From Atherinomorus stipes (taxonomy: Eukaryota > Chordata > Actinopteri > Atheriniformes > Atherinidae), in assembly GCA_023101725.1 (NCBI GenBank), contig JALJCO010001018.1, positions 27,942 to 91,941 of the forward strand: DNA of 64,000 nt, in the 5' to 3' direction. The position numbers were made by a program, and so were the translations under genes. The number at the start of each line of letters is the position of its first letter. Position 1 is the first letter of the stretch. Shown here piece by piece: positions 11,795-22,599 of the stretch. The notes below the pieces were generated by a model. That model searched no databases and was not told the DNA's origin. It saw only the letters and a program-made list of their open reading frames with translations.

Positions 11795-12050
11795 CTTACC
11801 AACAACAGAAAAGCTTTCAACAATCCAAATGATGTTGATGTTACCGAGAGGAAATATCCAGTAAGGAGCAGCTGACTGGACCAAAATGCCTTGTTGATGT
11901 CAGAGATAGGAGAAATGGGCGGACTGGTTGGAGATGATAGGAAGGGCACAAGAGCTGAAATTACCACTGGTTCTAACCAAGGTGAGGACAATAACAACTC
12001 TGAACACACACACCATGACCAACCTTGAAGAAGATGGGCTAAATATCACA
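11795..12050 (+). pseudogene. Tc1-like transposase relic, N-terminal part
   Basis: Order and wording match the 22680-22860 region of the larger relic (GAGAAATGGGCGGACTGGTT, ACCACTGGTTCTAACCAAGG, ACCAACCTTGAAGAAGATGG). This is the region just before the catalytic core. It is short, out of frame and lacks terminal repeats. Confidence 0.6.
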
Positions 12051-13554
12051 GAATCCTAGCACAGAGTTAAAAGAATTAGTTTATTTTTCCATCTTCTTTT
12101 CCCTTTTTTAAAGTAGTGTGGTACATAATTGTTGGGGAAATACTGTCTAATTAGCATCTTTTACCATGGCTGACGTGTTTTATCACATGTCATTGGAACA
12201 GTGTAAGACCTGTCTTGAGCAATAAATTTGGCAATAGGTGCTGAAAATGACCTTGGCAGGTGGAGGTGAACAAGCCTTTAATATCCCTTTCCTTAGCTTG
12301 TGTGTTGTTCTATTTGATTGTGCTAGCTGCATCATCTTGGTATTCACCATGAATTCTCAGCTGGTGAGTTTTAAGATTTGGTCTTCTGATGCTGTATGTC
12401 ATTGGTGCTTCTCTGACATGTTGCATTATTTTTTTGCCAGCAAATAATGGAAGTAGGCGTATACTGTAAGCTGCTTTGATCTGCTGTAGTTGTGGTGCAG
12501 ACCCATTTCCTTTATTGGTCAACTTACCACTGATGTGAGTATCTTGTATTTACTTTTTGTGGCATCTTTAACCATGGTTTAAATGTAGGATCCGGCTGGT
12601 GACCAGTATGGTTTTACCTGATGTAGAGGCATGCAGCAATATCATCATATCTTTTGCATTAAAATGTAGTTTTAATTCATAAAGGTTGATGTTCACACCC
12701 CACATAAAATTTCTGATCAAACTCCCTTCTAAGACTTTTCAGTGGTGAAAATGGGGATGTGTTTGAATAATTATTTAACAATTCCGGTGTGCCTGGCAGT
12801 CAGGGTACCAGGTGTGGGGGTGGAGGTACGCAGCTGTGAGACCACCATCCCAGGCATGAATCATAACAGTGTCCCCTGTCAATCTGTCAGTCACGGCTGA
12901 CAGAGACCTCAGCAGGACACTCACCGTGGAGGGTGACAGGGTGTGTGGTGGCAAGTTTGAAATGTGAGAAGCCACATAATGTGTGTGCATGTTTTGCGTG
13001 TATTGCCTTGGCTATGGTCCGGAAGGTAAATTCAGGGTGTTGTGTGCGTGACTCAGGGAAGAAGTGTGGGATCAGGGCCCAAAGAGGTGTGTGTCTGCAG
13101 ACCTGCAGTGCATTATGGAAGTGAAGTACGCTATTGAGGCGTAACAAGGGATGGAGAGAAATTGCCTGGTCACTCTCAGCATGAGCAATTCTGTCTCTCA
13201 TCCCTGGTTTTGTCCTCTTTATCTTGCTGTAAATCAGAGCTCAAATCTGCTCAGTCTGAGAGGAAAAGACACTCAACCAGCTCTGGTAAGTTTCTTGTTG
13301 TTTATAGCATAAAGTGTGTTTTTATAAACTTTTTCATATTATGCAATTTTATGCACTTGAAGGTCCAACCTTACTTAGTGTAAACCAGTTGGTTTCCACT
13401 ATTTCCAACCAGTTCAAAGTTACTTAAATCCTCTTTCTTCCCCATTCTGATGCTCAACTTGAGCTTCAGCAAGTCATCTTAACCATGAGTGCCAGCCATG
13501 TGATTCGCTAATTAGCTATTTCTGTAAACACCAGGGACCGTTAAAAAAAAAAAA

Positions 13555-14160
13555 AGGAGACAAACCTTCCACTACGTCACCCGTTGGTTTTTGAAGAGCT
13601 ACATAAAAGTGAAGCCAGTTGGGCGTTCCCATTGTCGCCATCTTCGCTGTGTTGCGTGTGTTCTCACTTCCAGAAAATACAAAAATGGGCAAAGAGCGGC
13701 CTCAGGGCAAATGTTTGACAGCCAACGTACTCGGGGCTAAATGCTAACCAAGCTAACTTGAAACTAACAGGAGCTAACAAAGATTAGCCCCCTAAGCGTT
13801 GGGGTAAAGGTAAAACATGCTTGGACTTGCTATTGGCTGCTAAAACCACCGTTGTGCTACTCTGTTACAGACTGAGACCTTGCCGAGAGCAAACAAGGAG
13901 CTAACTGTTAGCCACCGGCCGGCATTGAGTCTGCTGCATGTCAATCAAAAAGACATGCTCCTAATTATGTATAATTTCAAGATTTAATAACATCTAAACA
14001 GATGAGTTATAAAAAAAATTCACCCCCCTCATAGTTGACATGAAGGTAAACTTGACCCATTAATCCTAAAATGATTTTTTGAACCAGGCTGTAAACATGT
14101 GTATTTCTGCTGTGAAGTTGGCCTTTTTTTAACATGGGAGTCCATAAGGATTTGCGCAAC
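13555..14160. repeat. 0.65-kb dispersed repeat, copy A
   Basis: First of four copies (A 13555, B 14205, C 21375, D 26395), all in the same orientation. Shared landmarks in order are CGCCATCTT, GAAAATACNNNAATGGGCA, AACTAACAGGAGCTAACAAAG, TCCTAATTATGT and GAACCAGGCTGTAAACATG. A and B form a direct tandem about 660 bp apart. Class unknown to me: no terminal repeats or target duplications are clear. I recall similar 3' ends as very common in teleost genomes. Confidence 0.8.
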
Positions 14161-14204
14161 GATGACGTCTTTCACGTCACCTGCACCTGTAAATTCAGAC
14201 CATT

Positions 14205-14850
14205 GACCGTTAAGAGAGAGGGACGAACCCTCCGCTACGTCACCCGTTGGTTTCCGAAGAGCTAAAAATGAAGCCAGTTGGGCGTGTCCCACCGTCGCCA
14301 TCTTGCCGTGTCACATGTGTCGTCACTCCCGGAAAATACTACAATGGGCACAGCGCCGCTGCGGGGCAAATGATTGACAGCTGACGTACTCTGGGCTAAA
14401 CGCTAACCCAGCTAACTCGAAACTAACAGGAGCTAACAAAGAAAAGCCCCCTAAGCGTCGGGGTAAAGGTAAAACACGCTTAGACTTGCTTTTTCGCTGA
14501 CTAAAAATCGCCGTGTGACTCTGCTACAAACTGATACCTTACTGAGAGCAAACAAGGAGCTAACTAGGAGCCACCAGTCCGCAGGCCGGGCTTCCGGTCT
14601 GCTGCATGTCAGTCAAAAGGACACGCCCTTAATTATGTGGAATTTCAAGAATAAATAACATCTAAAGAAATGAGTTATAAAAAAAATTCAACCCCCTCAC
14701 AGTTGACATGAAGGTGAACTTGACCTATTAAACTTAAAATTATTTTTTGAACCAGGCTGTAAACATGTTTATTTCTGCTGTGAAGTTGGCCTTTTTAACA
14801 TGGAGCCGTCATAGTTGGCCACCGGAGGTTGCCGCTTGATTCAGACTCTG
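14205..14850. repeat. 0.65-kb dispersed repeat, copy B
   Basis: Second tandem unit. It has the same landmarks as copy A and matches copy C more closely in the first 150 bp (CACCGTCGCCATCTTGCCGT). A minus-strand frame at 14029-14301 merely crosses the A/B junction. Confidence 0.8.
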
Positions 14851-15188
14851 TATACCAACACAAAGCTCAACAACTACAACAGCTGATCTCCGTGTCATGT
14901 TCGTACTACTTCCTTTTTTTTAGTTTAAACAGACTGTTACAACAGAGCCTGATTCTGGTAGACCATTTGTGCTGTCAGTAAAGACGCAGAGGTTGTATGC
15001 GCCGGATAATCAGAGCACACGACGCTTCTGTTGTGTTGTAAGGTGCACATTTGGGTGTAGTTGAACAATTTCATCGCCTGCTAGAGGCCTGGCATGTGCG
15101 CTACATTGTTTCTGGTCATACAGTATTTGCATTTTACCTTGCACAGAGATATGTTACTGTTGCAGTACTCTTCAAATTCTGAGACTTA

Positions 15189-15608
15189 AGCCCCGTTTCC
15201 ACCCGCGGGTCTGGGTCGGGTCAGGTCGGGCCAGGCCGGATCGGGTGGGTTTTGGTACGGGTGTGTTGATTTCACGCTGCGTCCCCACAGCAACCTGTAC
15301 CGTTACTCTGGAGGCGCTGGACAGCGCTGCTACGTGATCGCGTGACATCATCGCTGTGCAACGCTGTTTAACCAAAACACCACGCCACACATGACAGAAA
15401 CAAAAAAGAAGTCACCCCAGCTTTGTATTAGCTCCACATCTTTGGTCCAGATCGGTTGGATCAGTACCCCTACCGAAGGGTGCCAAAAAAGTAGGCCGGG
15501 TCGGGTCGGATATAAGGGTACCCGTCCCAGTTTTTATCTGTGGAGACGCAAAAAAACGAGTACCGATCCGGCCCGACCCGACCCAGACCCGCTGGTGGAA
15601 ACGGGGCT
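15189..15608. mobile_element. PIF/Harbinger-like MITE, copy 2
   Basis: Tips AGCCCCGTTTCCACC on both strands, with TTA at 15186-15188 and 15609-15611. The right half is closely similar to copy 1 at 8542 (TATAAGGGTAC, CCAGTTTTTATCTGTGGAGA). The left half keeps more CpG than copy 1. Confidence 0.88.
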
Positions 15609-15649
15609 TTACTGATTATTTGGCATAGCATTTATTGTTTTTCTCTCTT

Positions 15650-15735
15650 TTGGGCGTTTTCCACGACCCGTTACGATTTTCAGACCCATTTCAGAGGGAG
15701 CTCTAACCATGCAGAACCAAAACAAAATGTGACGT
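15650..15735. mobile_element. Fragment of the GGGCCTTTTCCACTG MITE
   Basis: Matches the first 130 bp of the element at 22104-22584 (GTTACGATTTTCAGACCCAT against GTTACGAGCCGTTACCCAT, then CTCTAACC and GCAGAACC). Truncated on the right. Confidence 0.55.
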
Positions 15736-15922
15736 AACTAGGGTTGCCACCATTCAGAAAAAAAAAAGGGACACCCACCACAGCTCATCGGGGCCATGAC
15801 CACCACGGCTGACCAGGGCCGTTGCAACAAGGCAAGCAAACCAAGCAATTGCCTGGGGCCCCAAGCTGGACTGGGCCCCCAAGACACCGTGGCTTTAACC
15901 GGGCAACACTCAAGCAGTTACA

Positions 15923-16254
15923 GAGACCCCAAGCTGCTTCAAAACCACTTTTCTTTCTTATTTTAGACACTAGCTACACTATACTGTTGGAATTTTTAAG
16001 ATTGGACATGCAGAAGTTGAAAATCCCACTTTAAGCTTTTCTCTCTGAGATATTGCGATTGGGGAAAGAAAACTTCTGCTTCGCAAGGGAGACCCAAAAC
16101 TGCTTCCAAACCATATTACTTTCTTATTTTAGTCACGAACTACCTCATACAGTTGGAATTTTTAAGATTGGACATGCAGAGGTTGAAAATCCCATTTTTA
16201 AGCTTTTCTTGTTAAGATATTGCGATCCACCTGCGACTGACAGTAGTTAGCCAG
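15923..16254. repeat. 166-bp tandem repeat, locus 1
   Basis: Units begin GAGACCCCAAGCTGCTTC at 15923 and again at 16089, a 166-bp period. Shared landmarks are TTCTTATTTTAG, TTGGAATTTTTAAGATTGGA, CATGCAGAAGTTGAAAATCC and GAGATATTGCGATTGGG. The second unit is partial. Confidence 0.88.
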
Positions 16255-16462
16255 CGGTGGAGGGTCAGTGATGGGGCCCATTTGGACACGTGTCCATTCC
16301 CATTACATGGTTTCCATCAGAGTGTGTTCCCCCTGCTATGACTGACCATTTATTAAAAAGTAATCCTATAATTTTTTTATTACGGTATGGGGGTGGTTGC
16401 GTCCTTTTTTTTCCCTAAATTTTTAAAATGTAAAAAATACTATGTTTGCAGCATTCTTTTTA

Positions 16463-16477
16463 GGGGGGGGGGGGGGG
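16463..16477. repeat. Poly-G tract
   Basis: Fifteen consecutive G inside the hAT-like element, next to its right subterminal GGCCCC block. Confidence 0.9.
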
Positions 16478-17067
16478 CCCTTCAAGTCCATTTTGCTTGG
16501 GGCCCCATAATTCCTTGAAACGGCCCTGCGGCTGACACCCAAAGGGTGAGGACCCTCACAGCAGGGGTATATTTATTTTGCACCAGTACTTATAGGAAAG
16601 GGGTGAACCTCTTCTCTGCGTAGTTCTGCGTGTGTTTGTATGATCTGAGGATATTTAAGCCACCTGCAGGTACTCCTGTAGGGGATTGCTTGTTTTGTTT
16701 TCCAACAGAGACCTTGGTTGTTTAGGGATCGCGGTACAGATGTACCAGTGAACTGTGTAAGTGGATTCATGTTTTCTCTTCTCTCTCTCTTCCTCTTCCT
16801 TACTCCTCTCTCTCTGTTTCACTTTCTATCATTACCTCTATTCACTTTCATTTCTCCCTTGTCAGGCCCAGCAGTATGAAATGGAATGGTGTAATAGACA
16901 AATGTTTAAATAAAGAAATAAAATGAATAAACATGATATCAAGTGGAGCCTTATGTTCATAAAGCTCCGCTTGATAAAGCAAAACTGTTCAACAGAATAA
17001 AGCAATCAGATTTCCATTCTGCTTGCTTCAATGCTGGACAGGACAAGTAGAGAAGAAAGAAAGGAAA

Positions 17068-17082
17068 GAAAAAAAAAAGAAG

Positions 17083-17116
<34 letters not shown>
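17068..17116. repeat. Poly-A tract
   Basis: Almost uninterrupted A run following GAAA units. It explains the phenylalanine-rich minus-strand frames here. Confidence 0.9.
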
Positions 17117-17118
<2 letters not shown>

Positions 17119-17539
17119 AAAGGGGTGAGCAATAAAACAATTGGTCAAACTTAAAGCTTGAAATGCTTGCAATGAAAACATTGTTTATGCAAAATTGTTG
17201 TACTGTATAGAAAGTGTTGTTATTTTGGCTACACATGCTGTAATTACATCCATCCCTATTTAAAATACTCAAAATAAACATTTCGACACAGAATAAACAG
17301 AAAGCTATACAAGTTTTGTTTATGGGAGAGTGATACAGGAGTCAGCAATGCAACTGCAACATTCTCTGTGATTCCATTCATTTTTTCATGAGTTTGAGTC
17401 GGTGTCTTGTAGTACTGCGCTATATAAACCAAAACTCTTGCCCATGAAGCCCACAATGCATTTTGAAATGTCACATGCCCTTTCGAGCCCTATAATCACT
17501 CTAAAAACATTACATATCTTCATATGGGATGAGGTCACT

Positions 17540-17720
17540 GCAGAGCTGCTAGTCATCCGTATGAGGTGACCCGGGCATCTGGATGTCACCTGGACGCCTC
17601 TCTGGTGAGGTGTTCTGAGCATGACCCCTTGAAAGACCTAGGTTACACTGGAGGGATTAAGTCTCTTGGCTGGTCTGGGAAGTTGGAACGCCTTGGGATC
17701 CTCCTCGATGATTTCTATTT
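17540..17720 (+). pseudogene. LINE 3' coding relic
   Basis: Plus-strand translation reads TRASGCHLDASLVRC, followed by a worn version of the arginine-rich, WRDY-like C-terminus that I recognise from fish non-LTR elements (here GYTGGIKSLGWSGKLERLGI). It is about 55 residues, with a late loss of similarity. No upstream RT domain or tail is present. Family assignment is uncertain. Confidence 0.55.
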
Positions 17721-17906
17721 TTTTTACATCTCTGTATGTTTAGATATCTGTAAGTATTTTCCATGTTGGCTGCTTTGGTTTTGGAAGTATAGACTTGTAA
17801 TACTATGTTAGAGCACACTAAATAAGACAATAGAGTTAATGAAAAAAATATTCAAAGTAAAACACCTTTAAAACAAAAACTTAGAATTAAAATCTTCCCT
17901 CCAGGC

Positions 17907-17945
17907 TGTCAGAAAGCACATAATGACATTATGTGCTTTCTGACA
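17907..17945. repeat. Perfect 19-bp palindrome with 1-nt spacer
   Basis: TGTCAGAAAGCACATAATG, then a single A, then its exact reverse complement. No target duplication or related copy is seen. Confidence 0.9.
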
Positions 17946-18556
17946 CATTAAATGTGAAGCATATGCTATGGTCCTGTCATGTCATCATATATCATTTCCA
18001 AATTGAGCCATTTCTTTTTAATCTAACTTGTCTACTTTGCCAAATTTCCCCTTTTTGAATGCTGCCAGAAAGACTAAATGAACACACCAGATGACTGAGT
18101 AGTTTTCTGAGCTTTTTATCAGTGTGTATTGGTTCACAAATGTTCATCATCAGCACCGATGTGAAAACGCCCTGTGAGACAAGCCAAACAAACAGAGTAA
18201 ATTACCAGCTGACCATTTAGTCCCCCTGTATGTGCACATAAGCCACATATCAACATCAGCCAAGAAAAAACCACGGCTGTGAGCTCATTCATGTTTGATG
18301 AGCACAGACATGTTGGCAAATGTGGAACACGGTCACCTTGTTTACCGAGAGGAAAAGTTGGCTGCGGTGTAAGTTTTGGGTGACTTCGCCCATCAGTGGC
18401 TAATCACAGAGCAGCTGATTGTACACTACGAGATGAGCCCTAACCCTCAGACAGGCGCCCGGCCAGGCACCCAGGCTTCAGATGCTGCCAATCTAATCAC
18501 CTCGTCCACATGGCAGCTCACCTCCCTTCACCTCATCGAACACAAACATGCTCCCT

Positions 18557-18580
18557 CTCTCTCTCTCTCTCTGTCGCTCT
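18557..18580. repeat. CT microsatellite
   Basis: Short CT run; a TTTTC run follows at 18712-18734. Confidence 0.85.
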
Positions 18581-19356
18581 CCCTCTAACTTGTTGTGCCC
18601 CATCTGGGAGGGAAGCCACCCATACAGCCAGACACGGCTCACTGGAGCAGGGACCAAACCAGCACCTGCTGCCTGGCTGGGAGAACCACAATCACAGTGC
18701 TCTCAGCTTTTCTTTTCTTTTCTTTTCTTTTCTGTGTGAATTTGCTCATGAAATAACCTCTTGCTTGTTTGTTCGTTGTATTTTCTCTGTGCCAGTTTGA
18801 CTCCATCCTCTGGGATTTGTCCCTCGTTGTTTCCTGTCTGTTTTCCTTCACTCATTTTTATGCTGCTCCATTAAATATTCACTGCTGAAATATAAGCAGA
18901 ATTATTGCTTTTACGCCTTCATTTTAAGGGAGTTTACATTGTCCAGGGACACTGAATGTGACAGTAAATACTGCTTTATATCAGTTTGTGCAAGTGGGAA
19001 TGTTGTCCTTAAAAATTCAGTTTTTATTCCCGACAATGAATGGTAAAACGCAAAAAGCTCACTCAGAATGACAATTGTTATGTTTGAAAACAGCTGTCAT
19101 GTTAATTGTATATTTACTGCTTGTCAGGCCACAAAATTTAAATGTAAAGCTGCGGTGCAGACAGCAATTTAACATGGGCAGACTCTAGTTGATGCAACAA
19201 TCAAGAATCTGCGGCTGTTGCAGAGCATTAGCATTACAATCACTGTTGTTGCCTGAAAATTGGTTCGTGTTTCTTCCCTTTCTGCTACATAGTTAAGATT
19301 GGAACAATCAAGGTTACAAAATATGTGGCATTAGCAGACTTTATGTAAGCACTGGA

Positions 19357-19396
19357 TGTAGTTATCCAGTGTCAAAAGGGACACTGGATAACTACA
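19357..19396. repeat. Perfect 17-bp hairpin, 6-nt loop
   Basis: TGTAGTTATCCAGTGTC, loop AAAAGG, then the exact reverse complement. Surrounded by apparently unique sequence. Confidence 0.9.
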
Positions 19397-19869
19397 ATCC
19401 TAATCCAAAAAAATCCATTTTGGATTGTTTGTGTACGACTTGAGAAAGCTAGCATTAGCTGGTCACTTAGCATCTGTCACTCTCTTCCAGTTATGCTCCG
19501 TTTTGGCTGTAAAAATACCAACATGGCTTTAAAATGGTGATCCAAACCAACAGGTTATGTTGATAGTTGAGGAGGATACGCTCATGTTTTATATACCGCT
19601 TGCTGGTAGAGCTTTTTGCTCCCAACAGTATGACCGATGATTACCCAGATGGAATGCTCATACTACACTGCAAGCCACTGAGCTTGTCAGAGTGAGAGTA
19701 GTTATCCCATCAAAGGAGGAAGTGAGCATGATTAAAACCAGCACTTAAAAACACAGATTTGCTTTTAGTGTACTCAGGGTTCATTTGCCGTTTTTTGTTC
19801 AGATTACAGTATATGCAATGTAGCCATTTCTTGCTAAATTGCAACCCTTTAAGGCCACGTCTACATCAA

Positions 19870-20547
19870 AGGTTGAATATGAAATATGGACAGATCAGCG
19901 ACATCACGTGTTTCTAGGTTGTAGTTGCAACGGCAGAAAAACAACTCCAGCAGCTGGGATGCCAGGCTCGCTGCTGATACGCAAATGACCAAAAGTCTGC
20001 AGCATGTCCAACAAGTAACGCAGAGGAGTTTATAACTGACAGCTAACGTTAGCCACGTTAAAAAACAAGTTAGCTTACCGATCCAGGAGAAAAGTCGCCA
20101 TTTCCGTGTTTTGATGCCGTGGAAAACGTTTATGTGGGTCCATTTAGTGAAGTCTTCACCTAAATTTACTCCAGGTTTTGCTCTTCTCAGGTCACTCCTC
20201 CTCAGAAACATATAATATCTCCAGGGCTTTGAAGCAGCTGCTTCACTCGTCATCTCCACGGTTTTCCCCTGTACAGGCCTGACTATGACCAAAATATTGT
20301 TTCCACACAGATCGTATTTGGCAACCTGCAATGGCGGCGCGTATTTGCTCATAGACGTAAATATATAATGCCATTGTCGAACCCATAAAAATGTATTTTA
20401 TAATTATGTTTTGGCTGGATATAATTCTTCTAGGAAATGTTGTATTTTCATTCTGCACCCCTCCCCCCTCCCCCCCAAACGACCTGTGGAGGTTTTTTTT
20501 TTTTTTTTTTTAATATAGCTTTTAATAAAAATGCTCCATATTCAACC
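19870..20547 (-). mobile_element. TTAA element, GGTTGAATATGG family, copy A
   Basis: Matches copies B (28952-30218) and C (61171-61839) over its full length of about 680 bp, in opposite orientation. Right tip CAACC abuts TTAA at 20548-20551; on the left the site is worn to TCAA. On the minus strand it carries a 163-codon open frame (20352 to 19861). The first part of that frame is conserved in the other two copies, while the tail is probably unspliced intron. A C-rich run at 20460-20476 corresponds to the G tract of copy B. Confidence 0.78.
20079..20325 (-). other. Exon-like conserved open segment, copy A
   Basis: About 83 codons without a stop, reading VAKYDLCGNN at the start and KTRKWRLFSWIG at the end, with LRRAKPGVNLGEDFTKWTHI in the middle. 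It is preceded by CCATTGCAG and followed by GTAAGC, which fit a splice acceptor and donor. In this copy an upstream ATG is also in frame, so a start at 20352 is possible. I recognise no domain: no C2CH, DDE or helix-turn-helix signature is evident. The same segment is open in copies B and C. It could be an ancestral transposase exon or a captured host exon. Confidence 0.5.
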
Positions 20548-21374
20548 TTAAAGTGGTCAATGTTAAACTGGGACGTTGAACTCCCTGTCTTGTCTGTATC
20601 CATACAGTCATTTATGAATCGTTTAAGGCTGGACACAAGCAAAATAATGCCAGTCCATTTGCACATACTGAGCATGCACCACATCATGGGCAGACATCAG
20701 CATGTAAACAGGAAGTTCTTTTCACCTGCTACTCGGACTAGTGAAGTAATCTCTGCACAGAGAAAACAAGATTTTATTTATTGGACTGACGATCAGGTGG
20801 CGTTGTTGCTAAGAGAAACAAATGACTATAAAACTTAAATGGCCGGGCAACATGTCAGCTGGAAGTCGGGATGTCTAAGCTGCTTTCCTATGGCGCTTTG
20901 TCATCAGTCTGCAGTGGGTTTTATTGTAGTGTCTTCCTTTCATTGAACAGTGAAGTTATCCATACTAGGCCGTTTACCTGTCGGCTTGACATTTACACAT
21001 CCCCCTTGCTAAACAAATATGCGAATGAGTGACCCTTGAGCACCAGGTGAATGGACAATAGGAGATATCTGCTAAATGCAGGCATGTTTAAGCTCTTACA
21101 CAGCCTAGTGTAGATAAGGCCTAAGTCATTCTGTTTATTACTGAACCATTCTGTTGAGTCTGTCTCACTGTTCTGGTAAAATGGATAGTACATTAGGGTT
21201 ATGTGAGTTTGCTTCTTTTTCTCTCTCGATATTAAATTTGAACCATAGTTTAGGTCAAATATCCATGCTGTGAGACAAAAACATCCTGACAAAGGAACCA
21301 TGTTATGTCAAATTCCACTCTACTAATGAAGCCTTTCAAAGTCTCTGAATTCAAATGTATTCATTTACATATGA

Positions 21375-22050
21375 ATGTAGTATTCGGTTACGTCTGAATA
21401 GAGGAAAGTAAGCCAGTTGGGGGTGTCCCACCGTCGCCATCTTGCCGTGTCACGTGTGTCGTCACTCCCGGAAAATACTGAAATGGGCAAAGCGCAACTG
21501 CTGGACAAATGATTGACAGCCAACATTCTCTGGGCTAAATGCAAACTGAGCAAACTCGAAACTAACAGGAGCTCACGAAGATTAGTCTCCCAAAAAGCAG
21601 GTGGGAGGTAAGGCATGTTTGGACTTGCTATTAGCTGACTAAAAACCACCATTTTGCTACTCTGTTGCAGACTGAGACCTTACTGAGAGCAAATAAGGAA
21701 ACGTGAGCCACCGGTCGGCAGGCCGGGCTTCCGGTCTGCCGCATGTCAATCAAAATGATACGCCCCTAATTATGTGTAATTTCAAGATTTAATGACATCT
21801 TAACGGATGAGTTATAAAAAAATTCACCCCCCTCACAGTTGTCATGAAGATAAACTTGACCTTTTAAACCTAAAATGATTTTTTGAACCAGGCTGTAAAC
21901 ATGTTTATTTCTGCTGTAAACATGTTTATTTTTTTGTTGTGAAGTTGGCCTTTTTAACATGGGAGTCTATGTGGATTTGCTCTGGTTTGGAGTCACCCCC
22001 TAGTGGGGCGTCCTGGTTTCACACTTTTCCAGCGGAGTTTGCCCCTTGCA
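21375..22050. repeat. 0.65-kb dispersed repeat, copy C
   Basis: Has the same landmarks as copies A and B. It extends further right through CCCCCTAGTGGGGCG and ACACTTTTCCAGCGGAGTTT, a part shared with copy D. It contains a local duplication of TGTAAACATGTTTATTT near 21893-21932. Confidence 0.8.
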
Positions 22051-22103
22051 TGTTACGTATTAACACAAATTACTTATTAGTCAATTGCATTGCAGCAACT
22101 AAT

Positions 22104-22584
22104 GGGCCTTTTCCACTGTACATTTTTGTGACCCTTCCACACGGCATGCTTTATTTGTGTTTCCTCTGGGAAACCAGTTACGAGCCGTTACCCATTTCAG
22201 AGCTATCTCTAACCGTGCTGAACCTACACAAAACGGGATGTACCTGACAGCTCTCCACTGATTGGTCAAAGGAAACTGTCGTCATACGTGTCATACATGT
22301 TTCGCCTCGCCTTTTTTAAATCTGGCTCTGTCTTCGGTGACTACAAGCCACAGAGAAAACAACAGTAACACCTCCATATCATTCAATGCCTCCATTGTTG
22401 TTTTTGCTTTACTGACCACTGTGTGGCACAGCAGTGACGTCTCGACTGCCCCAACTCCGCCCCACTTCCAGGTAGTAGACTACTGCTTTTCCTGTGTGGA
22501 AACAAAAACCGTCCTGGTTGTCTTTAGCATGTGGTGCTGTACTGTGCTGTACCGTGCCCTGTGCAGCTGCAATGGAAAAGGCCC
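22104..22584. mobile_element. MITE with GGGCCTTTTCCACTG ends, 481 bp
   Basis: Tips GGGCCTTTTCCACTG and, inverted, GGGCCTTTTCCATTG. Flanks read AAT and ATT, so no clean duplication can be assigned; the superfamily stays open (hAT or Harbinger). It ends immediately before the Tc1 relic at 22600. A fragment of the same family lies at 15650. Confidence 0.75.
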
Positions 22585-22599
22585 ATTTGTCCATGAAGT

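Larger units (their letters stand above)
15814..16528. mobile_element. hAT-like element, 715 bp, with internal tandem units
   Basis: Tips CAGGGCCGTTGCAA and, inverted, CAGGGCCGTTTCAA. An exact 8-bp duplication CGGCTGAC lies at 15806-15813 and 16529-16536. GGGGCCCC blocks lie just inside both ends. The interior holds two 166-bp tandem units (15923-16254) related to a second locus at 32595-32880. No transposase. Confidence 0.88.
19850..21124. mobile_element. Possible older element hosting a TTAA insertion
   Basis: Left tip TTTAAGGCCACGTCTACATC resembles, inverted, the right end ACTTAGGCCTTATCTACACT. The inner element at 19870-20547 lies directly inside the left tip. The remaining interior has a short plus-strand frame near 20770-20835 reading FIYWTDDQVALLLRETNDYK, reminiscent of a Myb/SANT-type (trihelix) DNA-binding start found in Harbinger accessory proteins; that link is from memory. 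No clear target duplication. Confidence 0.4.

Noticed and set aside
13162..13286. Possible host exon ending at TCTGGTAAGT
   Set aside because: A donor-like site alone; no acceptor, conserved protein motif or repeat support.
15923..16254. CRISPR-like array
   Set aside because: 166-bp imperfect units with no spacers, inside a eukaryotic transposon.
19861..20078. Cysteine-rich hydrophobic tail of the 163-codon frame as a membrane protein
   Set aside because: It lies beyond the GTAAGC donor-like site and is not open in the other two copies.
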